From Eudorina sp. 2006-703-Eu-15 (lineage: Eukaryota; Chlorophyta; Chlorophyceae; Chlamydomonadales; Volvocaceae), in assembly GCA_003117195.1 (NCBI GenBank), contig BDSI01000140.1, forward strand, positions 124,001-188,000: 64,000 nt of DNA. The letters are read 5' to 3'. Shown piece after piece: positions 45,232 to 57,043 of the stretch (the stretch's first letter is position 1; every line of letters starts with the position of its first letter). The position numbers were made by a program, and so were the translations under genes. The notes under the pieces were generated by a model that did no database searches, was not told the origin of the DNA, and saw only the letters and a list, made by a program, of their open reading frames with translations.

Positions 45232-48200
45232 AGGCGTAGGTCAAGCACTTCCTCGTCGCTGGAGGACGCCGGCAGCGCCTCTTGCAGCCTCCCCAGCGCC
45301 TGTGCCTCTGCCTCCGCAGCCCGCTCCTGCTCCTCGCTACTCGAAGCGCATTCACTGCTCAGCTCTCTCGGACCCGCCGCCGCCGCCGCTGCCGCCGCCG
45401 CTGCCGCTGCCGCTGCTGTGGGCGCCAGTTGGTCGCGCGCCAGCGGGGGCGGCAGCACGGCGGGACTCGAGGCCAGCGAAGACGCCACGACTTCTGCGCA
45501 CCGCCGCCTCGCCCGGGCTCGACTGCTGCTCGCGTCCGGCAGCGGCACTCCCCGCCGCTGCCTGGCGGGGATCCAGATGCTCTCGCGCCGTACCATCACC
45601 TCCCTCGGAACGGCCTCCGTCAGCGGCGACACCGCCACAACCGCCGTCACGACCACCACCACCACCACCACCACCACCAACTCGGTTGCGACGGGCACCT
45701 CGGGCGCCCACGGCTGCCCCCGCATGGGCCCCTCCACCTCCACCTCCACCTTCGCTTCCAACGAAGCGCTAGATCGCGTGCTGCCGCTGCCGCTGCAGCT
45801 TCCTCTACCGGAGCCTTTTGGCAGCCCACCGGCGGCCGCGCCGCACGGCCTCCGGACGCGGCCGGACAGCGGCGTTGGCAGCGGCGCCGCCGCTGCCGCC
45901 ACCAGCGACGGCGTAGCCCAGACGCGTGGGAGTGACGCGCTGGTGATGTGGTGGTCGTCACAGCTGCCGATGATGGGTCCAACGTCCTCCCACCGCAGCG
46001 GCGCTGCGGCGATGGAGGGCGTCCTGGGGCTGGCAACGGGGTCGGTAGGGGGTGCGGAGATGAGGACGAGGATGTCTGCCGCAACAGGAGCCGCTGTCGC
46101 GGCTTCGGCTGCAGCGGCCGCAGCTGCGGCCGCAGCAGCCGCGGGGCATAAGGCGGTCCGCACTCGCAACAGCAACAGCAATAGCAGTAGCAGCAGCAGT
46201 AGAAACAGTACCGCCATCGCGCCCCATGGGTCGGCAGGCAGGTTGGTGACGTCACCCGCTACCGAGGCGGCGGGCTCACGGGCTCCGGCCGCTCCGTCCG
46301 GGGCCGCGGCTGCATCAGACGCGGCGGTGGGGGCGGGGGCCGTGCCCACGGCGTCGATGCAGCGCATTCGACCCCCGGCCATAATTGTTCATTCGACATT
46401 CGACGCGGCGGCGGTGCGGCCCCTCAAGTTGAACCCAGTGTTTGAGCCAGGGGAGGAGGAGGAAGCCGCAGCGGCAGCGTCCGCCTCGGCGGCCATCCCG
46501 GCTGCTGCTGCGGCAGCGGCGGCGGTGGCGGCGGCGGCGGCGGCGGCGGGGCCAGCTTCGCGGTCGGCGATGGCCTCCACGGGGCAGACGCCGGCGGAGG
46601 AGTCGCGCACGTTGCGGGCGCTTTTGCCGGCGGGCTATGACCCAGATGGACCCCCGCTGGCGGCCGACAGCCGGCCGTCAACGATCTCTTCAGTTCTGGC
46701 TGCTGACCAGTTGCGGCCCAGCCACCCCAACCGACTTCCCGCCGCGTATTCCAACCATCCAAACCACCCCAACCACCAGCAGTGGATGGCACGGTGCCCA
46801 GCCGTTGCCTGCCTGGACCCCTACGCCGTCCTGTCGCCCAACTCCTCCGCGACGCCGTCAACGCAGTACCTGTACGGCACGAGTACGGCCGGCACAGCGG
46901 ACTTGGACGCGGGGGCGGGGGATAGGACCAGCGTCGGTTCGCCTGCTACCACCACTGCTACTTCTACTGCTGCTAATGCTACTGCTGCTGCTACTGCTGC
47001 TGCGGCGGCGGCGGCTGCGGCGGCTGCTGCGGCGGCGGGCGCTGTTGAAGACCGAAGGCTGCATGTCGCCGCAACCTCACCACTGCTACAACCGTACGAC
47101 AGAAAGCTCCGCTCGGAAACGGAAATCGAACCTTATGTGGAACCGTCTCCGCCGCCGCCCCACCAACGGCCGCCGCAACCACCGCACCCTGATCCCCACC
47201 TCCACCTCCACCCCCATCTCTACCCCCAGCGGAAGCCCTCTCCCAGCTCGCCACTAGACCTCCCCGCCGCCAGCCCCACCCACCACCGACAGTCCTCCCC
47301 CGCCGCGCTGCCCAGCCTCACCACACTCCCGCCGGCGGGTGCCAACGCCTCGGGGCTGTGCCGCCGTGGCGGCAGCGGCGGCGGCGCCGATGCAGTCACC
47401 TGTGCAAGCGGCGGCGGCGGCGGCGGTGGCGGCGCTACTGCCGCCCGCAAGCGGCATTCCGCGCGCAGCGCATCGCAACTGGAGAAGCTGGCGGGTCTCG
47501 GCGCCGGCTGTAGCACTAGCGGCGGCGGCGGCGGCGGCAGCAGCAGCAGGCTTCGGCGCGCCGCCACTAGTTCATTGGAAACGGGGTGCGGCAGCAGCCC
47601 ACGGGACAGCCCATCTCAGGCGCGCGGGGGGCTGCCGCAGGAGCTGCTGCTTCGGGTCGACAGCACTGGTTCCCGGGCGAGGGGCTGTGGCTCTCCGCCG
47701 GGTTGGAGGACGCCCCCCTCCCCCTCCCCGTCCGCCTCGCTGGTGTCCTCCTGCAGCTCACTGGCCTCCCCGGGAGGTGCACCCAACGGCGGGTACGGCT
47801 ACGGCTACGGCTACGGCTACGGCTACAGCCACAGCGATCACAGCAGCAAGCTGCGGCTCCTTGCCACTAAAGCCGCCGGGAAGGCGGCGGCCGTCGCCGC
47901 CGCCGCCGCCGCCGCGGCGGCGGCCGCGGCCGCGGCCGGCGCCGGGGCCGCCGAAGCGAAGCCCGTGGTACCACCCCAGCCTCCTCCGTCTTGGGGCCAC
48001 CAGGGCAGCGCCACGGCGGCAGCCGCTGCCAGCTCCGCCGCCGACACCAGCACCACCAACCACCCACTTCCCCACTCTCAGCCCCAGCTTCGCAACGCCA
48101 CCGCGCCCGCCGCAACCGGTGGCCAACAAGCCACCGGTGCGCCCTCGCCGTCGGTTTCGGAGCAGCGGCAGCGCGCCGCGCCAGCGGAGGGGTCATCCAA

Positions 48201-48699
48201 GGGCAGCCAGGCAGGCGGCGGCGGCGGCGGCGCCGCCGCCGCCGCCGCCGCCGCCGGCAGCGCCGCCGGCAGCTTGGGGCGTCAGCGCACCTACGCTGAG
48301 TCTCAAGCTCTGCGCCTCATTTCCTGTACTCTGCGGGCCTCCGACGTGAAGCGCTCCCCCGGCTCCAGGGGGGGTAAGGTCCTGACGCCGGAGGAGCTCG
48401 GGCGGCGGCTGCTGGCGGAGGCCGGCGGCGGCGCCACGCGGCTGCTGCTGACCCGCGCCGCCGGAGGTACGGCAGACCTGCCGCCGCCGGCGAGTCGGTT
48501 GCCTCGTGGCGCCTTCCCGCCCATTGCGGAGGACGAGGCCAGCATGCCGGACGGTCCCAGCAGCGGTGGCGGTGGCGGGGACGGCGGCGGCGGCGGCGGC
48601 GGGGACGGTTCGGGTGTTTCCGGCGGCGGCAGCGGCGGTGGAGGATGTGGGCGGGCGGCGGAGCGGCGAGTTCCTGCCTGTGGCTGTGTGGTCATGTAA
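45232..48699 (+). CDS. large disordered protein ending in a CaaX-like motif
   Basis: An open plus-strand frame of 1155 codons after a TGA at 45229, with no ATG at its left end, so it is probably a 3' exon; a good acceptor (CTCTGCCTCCGCAG) ends at 45319. Most of the protein is Ala, Gly, Ser, Thr and Pro tracts, with a YGYGYGYGYGY run. Better-mixed islands include STFDAAAVRPLKLNPVFEPG, RTYAESQALRLISCTLRASD and VLTPEELGRRLLAEAGG. The last six residues are CGCVVM, a fit to a farnesylation box with a neighbouring Cys. I recognise no domain. A competing minus-strand frame covers 44895-46382, so strand is not certain for the first kilobase; beyond 46382 only the plus strand stays open. Confidence 0.5.
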   Translation, partial: RRRSSTSSSLEDAGSASCSLPSACASASAARSCSSLLEAHSLLSSLGPAAAAAAAAAAAAAAVGASWSRASGGGSTAGLEASEDATTSAHRRLARARLLLASGSGTPRRCLAGIQMLSRRTITSLGTASVSGDTATTAVTTTTTTTTTTNSVATGTSGAHGCPRMGPSTSTSTFASNEALDRVLPLPLQLPLPEPFGSPPAAAPHGLRTRPDSGVGSGAAAAATSDGVAQTRGSDALVMWWSSQLPMMGPTSSHRSGAAAMEGVLGLATGSVGGAEMRTRMSAATGAAVAASAAAAAAAAAAAAGHKAVRTRNSNSNSSSSSSRNSTAIAPHGSAGRLVTSPATEAAGSRAPAAPSGAAAASDAAVGAGAVPTASMQRIRPPAIIVHSTFDAAAVRPLKLNPVFEPGEEEEAAAAASASAAIPAAAAAAAAVAAAAAAAGPASRSAMASTGQTPAEESRTLRALLPAGYDPDGPPLAADSRPSTISSVLAADQLRPSHPNRLPAAYSNHPNHPNHQQWMARCPAVACLDPYAVLSPNSSATPSTQYLYGTSTAGTADLDAGAGDRTSVGSPATTTATSTAANATAAATAAAAAAAAAAAAAAGAVEDRRLHVAATSPLLQPYDRKLRSETEIEPYVEPSPPPPHQRPPQPPHPDPHLHLHPHLYPQRKPSPSSPLDLPAASPTHHRQSSPAALPSLTTLPPAGANASGLCRRGGSGGGADAVTCASGGGGGGGGATAARKRHSARSASQLEKLAGLGAGCSTSGGGGGGSSSRLRRAATSSLETGCGSSPRDSPSQARGGLPQELLLRVDSTGSRARGCGSPPGWRTPPSPSPSASLVSSCSSLASPGGAPNGGYGYGYGYGYGYSHSDHSSKLRLLATKAAGKAAAVAAAAAAAAAAAAAAGAGAAEAKPVVPPQPPPSWGHQGSATAAAAASSAADTSTTNHPLPHSQPQLRNATAPAATGGQQATGAPSPSVSEQRQRAAPAEGSSKGSQAGGGGGGAAAAAAAAGSAAGSLGRQRTYAESQALRLISCTLRASDVKRSPGSRGGKVLTPEELGRRLLAEAGGGATRLLLTRAAGGTADLPPPASRLPRGAFPPIAEDEASMPDGPSSGGGGGDGGGGGGGDGSGVSGGGSGGGGCGRAAERRVPACGCVVM

Positions 48700-49355
48700 C
48701 TGCTGGCCGGGGAGACTCGCCGGGGAGACTGGCCGGGGAGAGGAGGGAAGCGGGTGGTAGCGGGGAGCGGAGGGTAGGGTAGGGTAGGGTAGCGGAGGGA
48801 AGGAGGCGAGGAGGAGATGTTTCGGGGCTGGTGCTGCAGCAGGGCGTCGCTGCGGGGAGGATGGCAGGTGGGCTGCGGGATCGCTCCGCCGTACAGCTCC
48901 CTCCTAACTTGGCGCCATTGCGCAACTGCGTGTGTTGGTGTGTGTACGGGAGGGGTGGAAGGGGAAAGGGGGCGGGGGGGGAAGGCAGTCCATGGTCGGG
49001 GGGTTGAGGTGCGGAGCCAATGCCGTGACGTGGCAGGACTCCCCGGCGTGCGACGGTGCACGCGTGTCCGTACACCGCGAGACTAAATGCCGTACTCATC
49101 CACACGCGCCGGTTGTCATCCGCCGGTTGTCACATGACCCCTCCCGGGCTGTTCGAAGTTGTGGAGTGCCCTGGACGGATGCGGGGGCTCCAGACGGTCT
49201 CTACTTGGGGCCGCCCCTCGCCTACCTCCTTGGACGTGCGATGGATTGGCATCCCGTTGCGCGTCGTGGGGGCCCTTTGACTGCCTCTCTCGCATTGAGG
49301 ACAAAACCCCGGTTGTGTTTGCGGGCGGGGGTGGAGGCGACCTCCGGAGGTTTCC
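48700..49355. other. intergenic, no gene recognised
   Basis: 3' flank of the CaaX-type open frame. Contains an AGGGT pentamer run near 48774-48792 and short overlapping frames only. Confidence 0.4.
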
Positions 49356-49543
49356 GTGGCGGTGGCGGTGGCGGTGGCGGTGGCGGTGGCGGTGGCGGTG
49401 GCGGTGGCGGTGGCGGTGGCGGTGGCGGTGGCGGTGGCGGTGGCGGTGGCGGTGGCGGTGGCGGTGGCGGTGGCGGTGGCGGTGGCGGTGGCGGTGGCGG
49501 TGGCGGTGGCGGCGGCGGTGGCAGTGGCGGTGGCGGTGGCGGT
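49356..49543 (+). repeat. (GGTGGC)n hexanucleotide array
   Basis: About 31 GGTGGC units with few interruptions at the right end. All frames are open across it (poly-Gly, Val-Ala, Trp-Arg), so none is evidence for coding. Confidence 0.97.
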
Positions 49544-52500
49544 TAGGGGGGGTGGTTGGATGGATGGGCCCACGGCATGGGAGGTGAAACAGGAGAAGGT
49601 AGGCATGGTGAGCTGGGGCGAGGTCAGGGTAGATGAGAAGGACGCAAGGCGAGGTAGCAAACCAAACTAACCAAACTAACCAAACGAACAAACAAACCAT
49701 CTCCAACCCAACCGCCCTGCCCAACCGCCGCCAGGGGGTCCTGCTCGGCCGGTCAACGCCGGTTGACGCCGGCGCAGGGTCGGGGATCGGGGACGGGAGG
49801 GGCGGGGCGGCGCTGCGATCCAACCGAATGGGTGGCCGGCCTGTCCGCCTGTGTTGTGGGCGGGACGAGGGTGTGGGGCTCTCGGCGGGGTGGCGGTTCA
49901 GTTGCGGGCAGGGCGCTGGAGGTGACGACGTGGAGAGTTAACGCCAAGTTGAGGTCGGGGGCTTCGGAGGTGGGCGACTCGGAAGGGGTCTGTGGGCAGA
50001 AGAATAGTACAGGGCGTGAGGTCGTGTTGGTGGTTATTGTTGTTGTTGTTGCCGTTGTTTGTCGTCTGTTGGAGGGAGGGCTCCCCGGGAGGGGATGCGT
50101 GATGCCGACCTGGTAGGAGGCGAGAGGGGCCCGGACGCGCCTCAGCTGCTCGGTCGACTGAGAGGGCCGGCGCTCCTCAGTGAGGCGGCGCTCGGACGCT
50201 CCCGAGGTGCAGGCTGGGCCAGAGGTTTGGAAGGTGTCTTCGCCTCACTGTGTCTGGGGCCCCGGGGCCACCCATCGTAATATGATTATGATAATAATAA
50301 TGAAATGCGCAGTACCATGCTATTTTAAAAGCACGGCTTTCGGAACGGTTCACTCAGTCAGCATCCGGAGGACCCCCGGGGGTGATGGGGTGATGGGGTG
50401 GAGGGGTGATGGGGTGGAGGCAAGGAGGAGGTGGGGGTTATGCGACCGGGTGCCGGCCATGAAGACTGACACACACGCGCGTGCGGACAGCTGACATGTG
50501 TCGCGGCGTGTGGCGGGCGTCTTGACCCATGGGTCCGTCCGCACCTTAGTTAGACAGGTCTCCGCGCGTGCCGTACTCGTTTCCACCGGTGGCCGCGCAG
50601 CGCTCGGGCAGGGGCCGTTTTTACTTTCGAATCGGGGGCAGCTAGGGTCGGTCGATTAGGCTAGGCAGCAAGTACGACAGAAGACGAATAAGTGGCCGTA
50701 CATGGCGTCCTTCCTTGATGACGGGCCCGCGGAGAGACATATCATTGGGTGACCCGCGGGTCGGTGGGGGCCTAATTGGGATCCGAAGACGTGGGTGGGT
50801 GCCGCGAGCCCTGCGCCGCCGGCGAGCTGTGCATGTCTCTGCACTCTGGGCGGAAAGGGGGGGGCAGGGGGAGAAGGGCACATCTCGGTGTGTGTGTGTG
50901 TGTGTGTGTAGAAGGCACATCTCGGGGAAGAGGGGGGGACACTGAAGGGCGGCCGGGAACGGGCGGCAACGCACCAGACGCCGACGTTGTCAGGCACGAG
51001 ATGCCACCGCGGCAGCGTACGGCAGCAGGATTGCTTGGGCTGCGGCGTGCGGTAGAGCAGAGTTGCTTGGGCGCCGGCGTGTTGACCCTCCCTCTCCCCG
51101 GGCACAGCGGGGAGGGGAGGGGGACGTGCCCCCTGCGCTGATGTGGGGGCCCACCACTGACAAGCGAGCGGCTGGCGCTGGACGCAGCTCCGCGGCTCCG
51201 CGGCTCCGCGGCTGACGAGCACTCGGACCGGACGGGATGAGCGCGACGGCCCAATGGTCCGAGGGTCCTCATTCATTCTTGGGCGGGCGGGGCGCTGGCT
51301 GGCTGGCAGGGCGGGCGGGCGGGCGGGCGGGCGGGCGGGCGGTGGGTGGGTGGGCGGGCGGGTGGGTGGGTGGGTGGGTGCGGCTCGTCAGACGCTGGGC
51401 GCGGTGTGGCGTTGCGACCTCCCCGTCACTCGACCAGGTGGGACGGGAGGTGGATGGGGAGGTGGTTGAGAGTTGGATGGGGAGGTGGTTGGGAGGTGGA
51501 TGGGGAGGTGGATGGGAGGTGGATGGGAAGGTGGTTGGGAGGTGGATGGGGAAGTGGATGGGGAGGTGGTGGGGAGGTGGATGGGGAGGTGGATGGGAGG
51601 ACAGGAGGGTGAGGAGGGCACATCAGGACACCGGGGGGCCTGGCCAGTCGCCGCGCCGCAATCCTGGTGCGCATGACCGCGCATAGGTGTGGTTGTGTGT
51701 GTATATGTGTGTATGTGTGTGCTTAGGGAAGAGACCCGCCCGTGTGTGTATGTATGCATGTGCGTATTACGTATGTGTGTGTTTGCTTGTGCTGTGCACT
51801 GCTATGCTATGATAATGCGTCGCGCCGCTGTCCTCCGCTGCGCGCTGCTGCGTGGGCTCGTCACTGGTCGCGGGCAACGGCACCGACGCTGGCGAGGGAG
51901 GAAGGGGCGCGGTCTCCTCGCCGACCGGCGGAGCACGCGATGGTGTGCGCGAAAGGCAGAACGCGTGGGGCGGGGCGGGGCCGAGGGGCGGGGGCCTTAT
52001 GCCGTACCCTCTAGCCGCCTGCGCTGCTGCTGATACCGATATGTATGCCGCCTGACCGACTGGCGACGAGAGGGGGGAGGGCGTTGCGGCCGCAGTGGAC
52101 GTCTAGGACTCGCCACTCGAAACAATAAGGGGCCACCCGTCGGTTGGGCTGGACTGGCCGCGACTAGTGGCAACACCCCCCCTCCCCCCTGGAGGCTTTT
52201 TTCCCCATAGTCCGGATCAAAGCTTGTTCACACCTCATAAGAGTACTGCAAAGCCTGGTGGGCAGGGCCCCGACAATCAACTGCATCATCGCGCCGTACA
52301 GTGTCATGCATGGCGGTTTGGGGTTGAGGCCGCAGTGCCTGACATGCACATGGTATTGTTCAATTGTTTTTCATCAGCACCACGCGCCATTACCGAACTG
52401 CGCCGTACCGTACCGTACTTAGCGACGTTAGGTGGTGCTGGTGGTGGTGGGTGCGGCAGTCTAGGCGGCAACCTGTGGTTCTGTTGTTGCAGGGGTGTAA

Positions 52501-53640
52501 GCCCAGTACGGCAAACCCAGTACGACAGGCTCCGGGCACACCCTGTCGGTGCAGGCGTGTGACGACAGCCCTCCTTCCCTCCCGGGGTCGTTTTCGCCCT
52601 CAGGGCCTTATGAAGGGTTGCAGTTGTGTGTTGTCGCGAAGTCCGAAGGTAAAACGGGGAATGCCTCACCAGTGGAGGCGACGATGGGCCGTAGTTGACA
52701 CTCCACAGGGTGTGTCGGCTGTCGCGGGCGCCCATACTGTGTGTGTGTGTGTGTGTGTGTGTTTAGCAAGAGATAACACCGCGAAGTGTGTGTGACTGTG
52801 TTAGCAAGGAGAAAAGCTGCGCCACCCTGGTGTGTGTGTGTGTGTGCGTGTGTGTGTGTCAGAAAACGGAATGTGTGTGTAAACGATAACTGAGCCGCGA
52901 GAAGCGAAATCCAGCGGAATAGGCGACACAGGCGACGGAAGGAGGAGACATGGAAGTGTGTGCGCCGCAGTGAAGCCGGGCCCTGATCCAGGGGGGCCTG
53001 GCATTCATACGACAGGGGTACGGCAGCAGGGACGCAGAACATACCGTGAGCGGGGCGATGCCCTTTTCCTCAATTGGCCTGCTGTCGCCGCGTGATCCGG
53101 AAGAATGTACGGAGGTGCATTGTCGTACAATGGTGCGGTTGTCGGAACTGGGCTTATTTTGCGAGGTGGCTGCTGCTGGCTTCAGGGATTGCATTCTTCC
53201 ACACCCGGCAGGTTTTGCTCACGCGGCGTTCCTTTGGCTGTCGTGTTTCGGTATGGGAAGTCGGTGGGTCGTGGGGAAGTGGAGGCTGTGGGGAGCGTTC
53301 TCACAGCGCGCGGGTGATGAGGTCGGCGGGCGAGGAACTGCTGGCGGGCTCTGAACGCTCCAGACCAAGCAGTGCGCGCTCCGGGATGCCACTCTGTTTA
53401 CCAAAACCACGCGCAGCTCCCGGCCGTTATGCCGTTAAAGCCGTTATTATACCGTTATCTCTTCCGTTATGTCTTCAGAGCACTGTCCTGGGACGCGCTT
53501 CGCAATCAGGCGCCGTGGCGGAAGTTTTTGTACGGCAGTCCGCGTGGCTGCTGTAGTGGCGGACCGAACGACAGGTTGGTTAGGCAGGCAGGCAGGCAGG
53601 TAGGCAGCGCTCATAGTTTGATACATCTGCCCAGGTCGAT
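49544..53640. other. repeat-rich region, no gene recognised
   Basis: Holds GGGC runs (51310-51345), an imperfect GGGAGGTGGATG minisatellite (51440-51600), (GT)n arrays at 50889-50910, 52738-52762 and 52830-52859, and triplicated CTCCGCGG near 51186. The frame at 53046-53354 starts with ATG and is protein-like but has no domain or partners. Confidence 0.4.
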
Positions 53641-53657
53641 CTGCCTAGGAGCGTATA

Positions 53658-53675
53658 TGGTATCAGAGTTCAAGG
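53658..53675 (+). other. possible LTR-retrotransposon primer-binding site
   Basis: TGGTATCAGAG, followed by TTCAAGG, matches the first 11 nt complementary to the 3' end of initiator tRNA-Met, the usual primer of Copia-type elements. No LTR ends or gag/pol frames are visible nearby, so this may be chance. Confidence 0.2.
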
Positions 53676-56044
53676 ATGACGCCTTCGAACGAGCTTTCGC
53701 TGATTGGCGCTGGCGCATGATGAGTGGATGGTATTTTGCACATCTGTGAACGGGAACCCGAAACACCGCACAACGCTTCTGTGGCTTCGGATCTGGGTCT
53801 TGGTGCCGTACCAAGCACCCCCCCAGCAGGCGCGTGCAGAACTCTGTTGCTGAACCCACATTGTTAAGGTCCGAACCTGTCCTGTTTCCCTCGATGGACC
53901 CGAATGGCCAGTTGAGGACTGACATACCGGTTCCCCACTTGGTGGTTAGGGCGCAAGCAAGAGCGGCCGACCGCCCGACTGCCCCAGTCAGTGGACATAC
54001 CGTACAGCCGGCAGCGGAAACGAAACAACCTATGCCGGCTGGCAACCGGCCATCAAGGCTGTTCCACCGCCACCACCATAGGGCGGACGGCTTTCTTACT
54101 CGCGTTGCTGATGACCATCACGCACCACCTGCACCAAGGTGCTGCTAACAATGTTCACCACAACCGCTAACCACCACTAACCACCACTCACCACCACCCG
54201 ACGGAGCTCGACCAGGACCACGGCGGGGAGGGCCTGCCTCCGCCGCCGGAGTGGGCGGGCAGGTCGCCACCAACCCGGCGGTGGGCGGTCGTGTCACGCG
54301 GCCCTATCTCCCGTATGTTTACACCCGTATGGCGGGTTGGCGGCTCGCGGCACCACACCGCACCAGCACCTGCACCACGTCAAGCCGCGCCGCGCCACGC
54401 AACGCAGGTTGTGGTGTTGCCTCCGTTCCGCCGGGTTGGTCGGAACCGGCGTGACTACCAGCTGGCTACCTGGCGACTGAGCTCCAGGGTCAGAGGGCAC
54501 TAGAACCCCCCCCGCCCCCGCCCCCGCCCCCGCCCCGCCCCCGCCCCCGCCCCCGCCCCCGCCCCCGCCCCCGCCCCCGCCCCGCCCCCGCCGCCATCAC
54601 CTCAACGGACGCACGTCTCCGAGCTCTCCGGCGTACCGGCAAGCTGCACGTGAAATGCGCTACCGTGCCGGACGGGGAATGTGTCGTACCGTATCGACGA
54701 CGTACTTCGATACAAGTGAACAGCAGTCCCCCACAGCGTGTTGGCTGGAGGATATGTGCGACTGGAGGGCGAGTTGCGCCCACTCCCACCCCCACCCCCA
54801 CACCCACACCCACCCCCACTCCCACACCCACGCCCACACCCACACTCGCGGCTGGGCACCGGCAGTTCACCGCCCGGACACATAGGTGGTGTCCGAAGCC
54901 GAGAGGAACAGTCACCCAGCGCAGCCGGTCGACACGACGAATCCGCGCCCATGATACTCGTACACGGCGGTACTTGGCGTCAACCCCCAGCCGCAGGCAG
55001 CGTTGCCGCGCACGTTTCAGCGGCAACATGATGCTCTTGCAGGGCCCACGCACCCACCCACCCACCCACCCACCCTGGCCCTCAGGCCATCTGCCGTAAT
55101 AAGCAAAACGACCCCGCGACATGTGATCGACCGCGGGATGAAACGGCCTCGCAGCAGCCTCACAACGCCCGACATGTGGCCTGATGCCGGGCGCCGCAGC
55201 CCTCCCCCCCTCCATCCGCGGCGCATTCCGCATTGGCTACGGACCTTCGGTGCACCTTTCCTGACGGCCGCGGTCTGCAAGCCGCGGCATACCGCAACCG
55301 GCCTCGCGGTCGCTGTCCTGCAGCACATATCCCCCGAGGCAAGGGTGTGCGGAACGGAAAACGCGGACCAAAGGAACCACTTTGGCGCGAAAACGTGCAG
55401 CAGCATATGCCCGGCACCGCTTTATAGCAAAGAATGGCAGGCAACCAGAGAAAAGTTCTACATACTGTACTGTACACTGCACCGGGGAACCCCGCGCTGG
55501 TCGCAAGCAGAGTGCCGCCCCGGGTGCGACGGGGCGGAGGGGTTATGATTGTTGTTTGCGCGGCGTAGCAAACGCGCAAGCACTCTACGTCAGCGACAGG
55601 CTGTAGCCCACGCCGCGCGGCCGCGGTTTGTTCGGCTGTTTAAATTGGTTTCATGCATCAATTGTAGAGACGCACAAGGGGGGGGGAGAGGGATCGGTCA
55701 GCCCAGGCACAGCCGCAGCTCCCACCGCTGCCGCGACCAGGACGTGGCTGGGTGGCGCCACACGGTGTACCTCATAAGACCCCAGAGGCCAAGGTGTACC
55801 TCATAAGACACCAGACAGCAGACCCCAGAGGGATATCACACATCAGGCCACCTCTAGATCCCGCACACGCCCCGCAGTGCGGTGGGCGTCGGCTCTAGGC
55901 GTGTCCCCACTCGCCGGACTGCATGTAAGTCGCAATCGCAATGCAACCCCATCCTCGCCTACAGGCGCCCCACTCCTTCCACTGCCAAACGCATGACTAC
56001 CGGACTGGCCTTCACCGCCCTGCCCCAGCACTGCACACCCCCCT

Positions 56045-56047
<3 letters not shown>
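53676..56047. other. intergenic with C-rich microsatellites
   Basis: No gene recognised. Contains an array of CCCCCG units (54508-54592), a CCCACA/CCCCCA array (54776-54845) and a CCCA run (55051-55075). Short frames on both strands lack domains. Confidence 0.4.

Positions 56048-56098
<51 letters not shown>
56048..56098. repeat. (AC)n array
   Basis: About 25 AC units directly left of LINE copy 3. Confidence 0.98.
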
Positions 56099-56100
<2 letters not shown>

Positions 56101-56252
56101 GCTAGAGGCCCCGGGTGCACGGCACCCTTGTGGTCCCGTGCTGTGTCTCCTCGTCCCTCTCCCAGTTCTCTGGGAGGGTGCTTCGGCGGTCTCCCGTATG
56201 GGGCGGGTTAGCGCCCCCGGCCAGCGTCGGCCCGGCAGATATGTAACGATTC
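56099..56252 (+). mobile_element. LINE 3' end, copy 3 (diverged subfamily)
   Basis: From GTGCTTCGGCGGTCTCCCGT (56179) to CAGATATGTAACGATTCACAC it repeats the last ~75 bp of copies 1 and 2 almost exactly. The 80 bp before it differ in sequence but keep a hairpin at the same place (CTCCCAG-TTCT-CTGGGAG). The segment sits between a long (AC)n array and a short ACACAC tail. Confidence 0.7.
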
Positions 56253-56378
56253 ACACACCTTGCGGTGGTGGCGCGGCTGCCTTGTCCGCGCGCCTGCATA
56301 TGGTAAGTTTTTTCCTCGCAGGTTCTATGGTAAGTATATTGATACCTGGGATCGGGCGGGCGGGCGGGTTGCAATTCT

Positions 56379-56423
<45 letters not shown>

Positions 56424-57043
56424 ACCTGCATGCACCTCCCCGTCGTGCGAGCTAGTGTGCGACCTGCCCGCCGCTGGGGGCCGCTGAACCACCGTCCCCT
56501 GTCTGAATCAAATGCGGGTCCCAAATGGTCAACATGCAGCCACATGTCAACAGCCTCGCGACCGACTCCCCCTCGCAGTCCACTGGCGGCTTTCCGCACC
56601 AGCAAGGTGAGCCGCACAGCACACGCGACATGCTGTGGGTGGCGGAGGAGCTCCAGCAAGCAACTCCACGCACGGTCACAGTTCGGCAGCTCCACAGTTA
56701 CATGTTTTCGCACTGGCTATTGATCACAGCGGTGGGGCCGGTTGGAGGGAGGGGGCAGGGACCTACGACGAGAATCCGCGCTGCGGCGGCGGCCGGCCCA
56801 AGGGCGGTTTCTGTCGCGGCATCGGCGGCCGAAGGTTGGGCAGGGCCCCGGGGTCCGGCCAACCATTTGGAGGCGGCGGCGTATGCGGCGCAGGCTTGCC
56901 GCTGCCTCCGCTGCCGCTGTTGGATGGGAACTGACGCCCCGGCGGTTGGGGTGGGTGGGTTCTGGGGTGGGGCGGCGGTGACATGAGAAACGGCGGCAGA
57001 TGAGGCAGGTAAGGTGGCGCTCTAATAGCTGGAGGCCTTACGT
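56253..57043. other. no gene recognised; AC array at 56379-56422
   Basis: An (AC)n array at about 56379-56422 follows CTAAA. Frames on both strands around 56525-56713 look protein-like but have no recognised domain. Confidence 0.35.

Noticed and set aside
49116..49823. His-Arg, Ala-Thr and Gly-rich frames over the GGTGGC array
   Set aside because: Artefacts of a stop-free hexanucleotide repeat.
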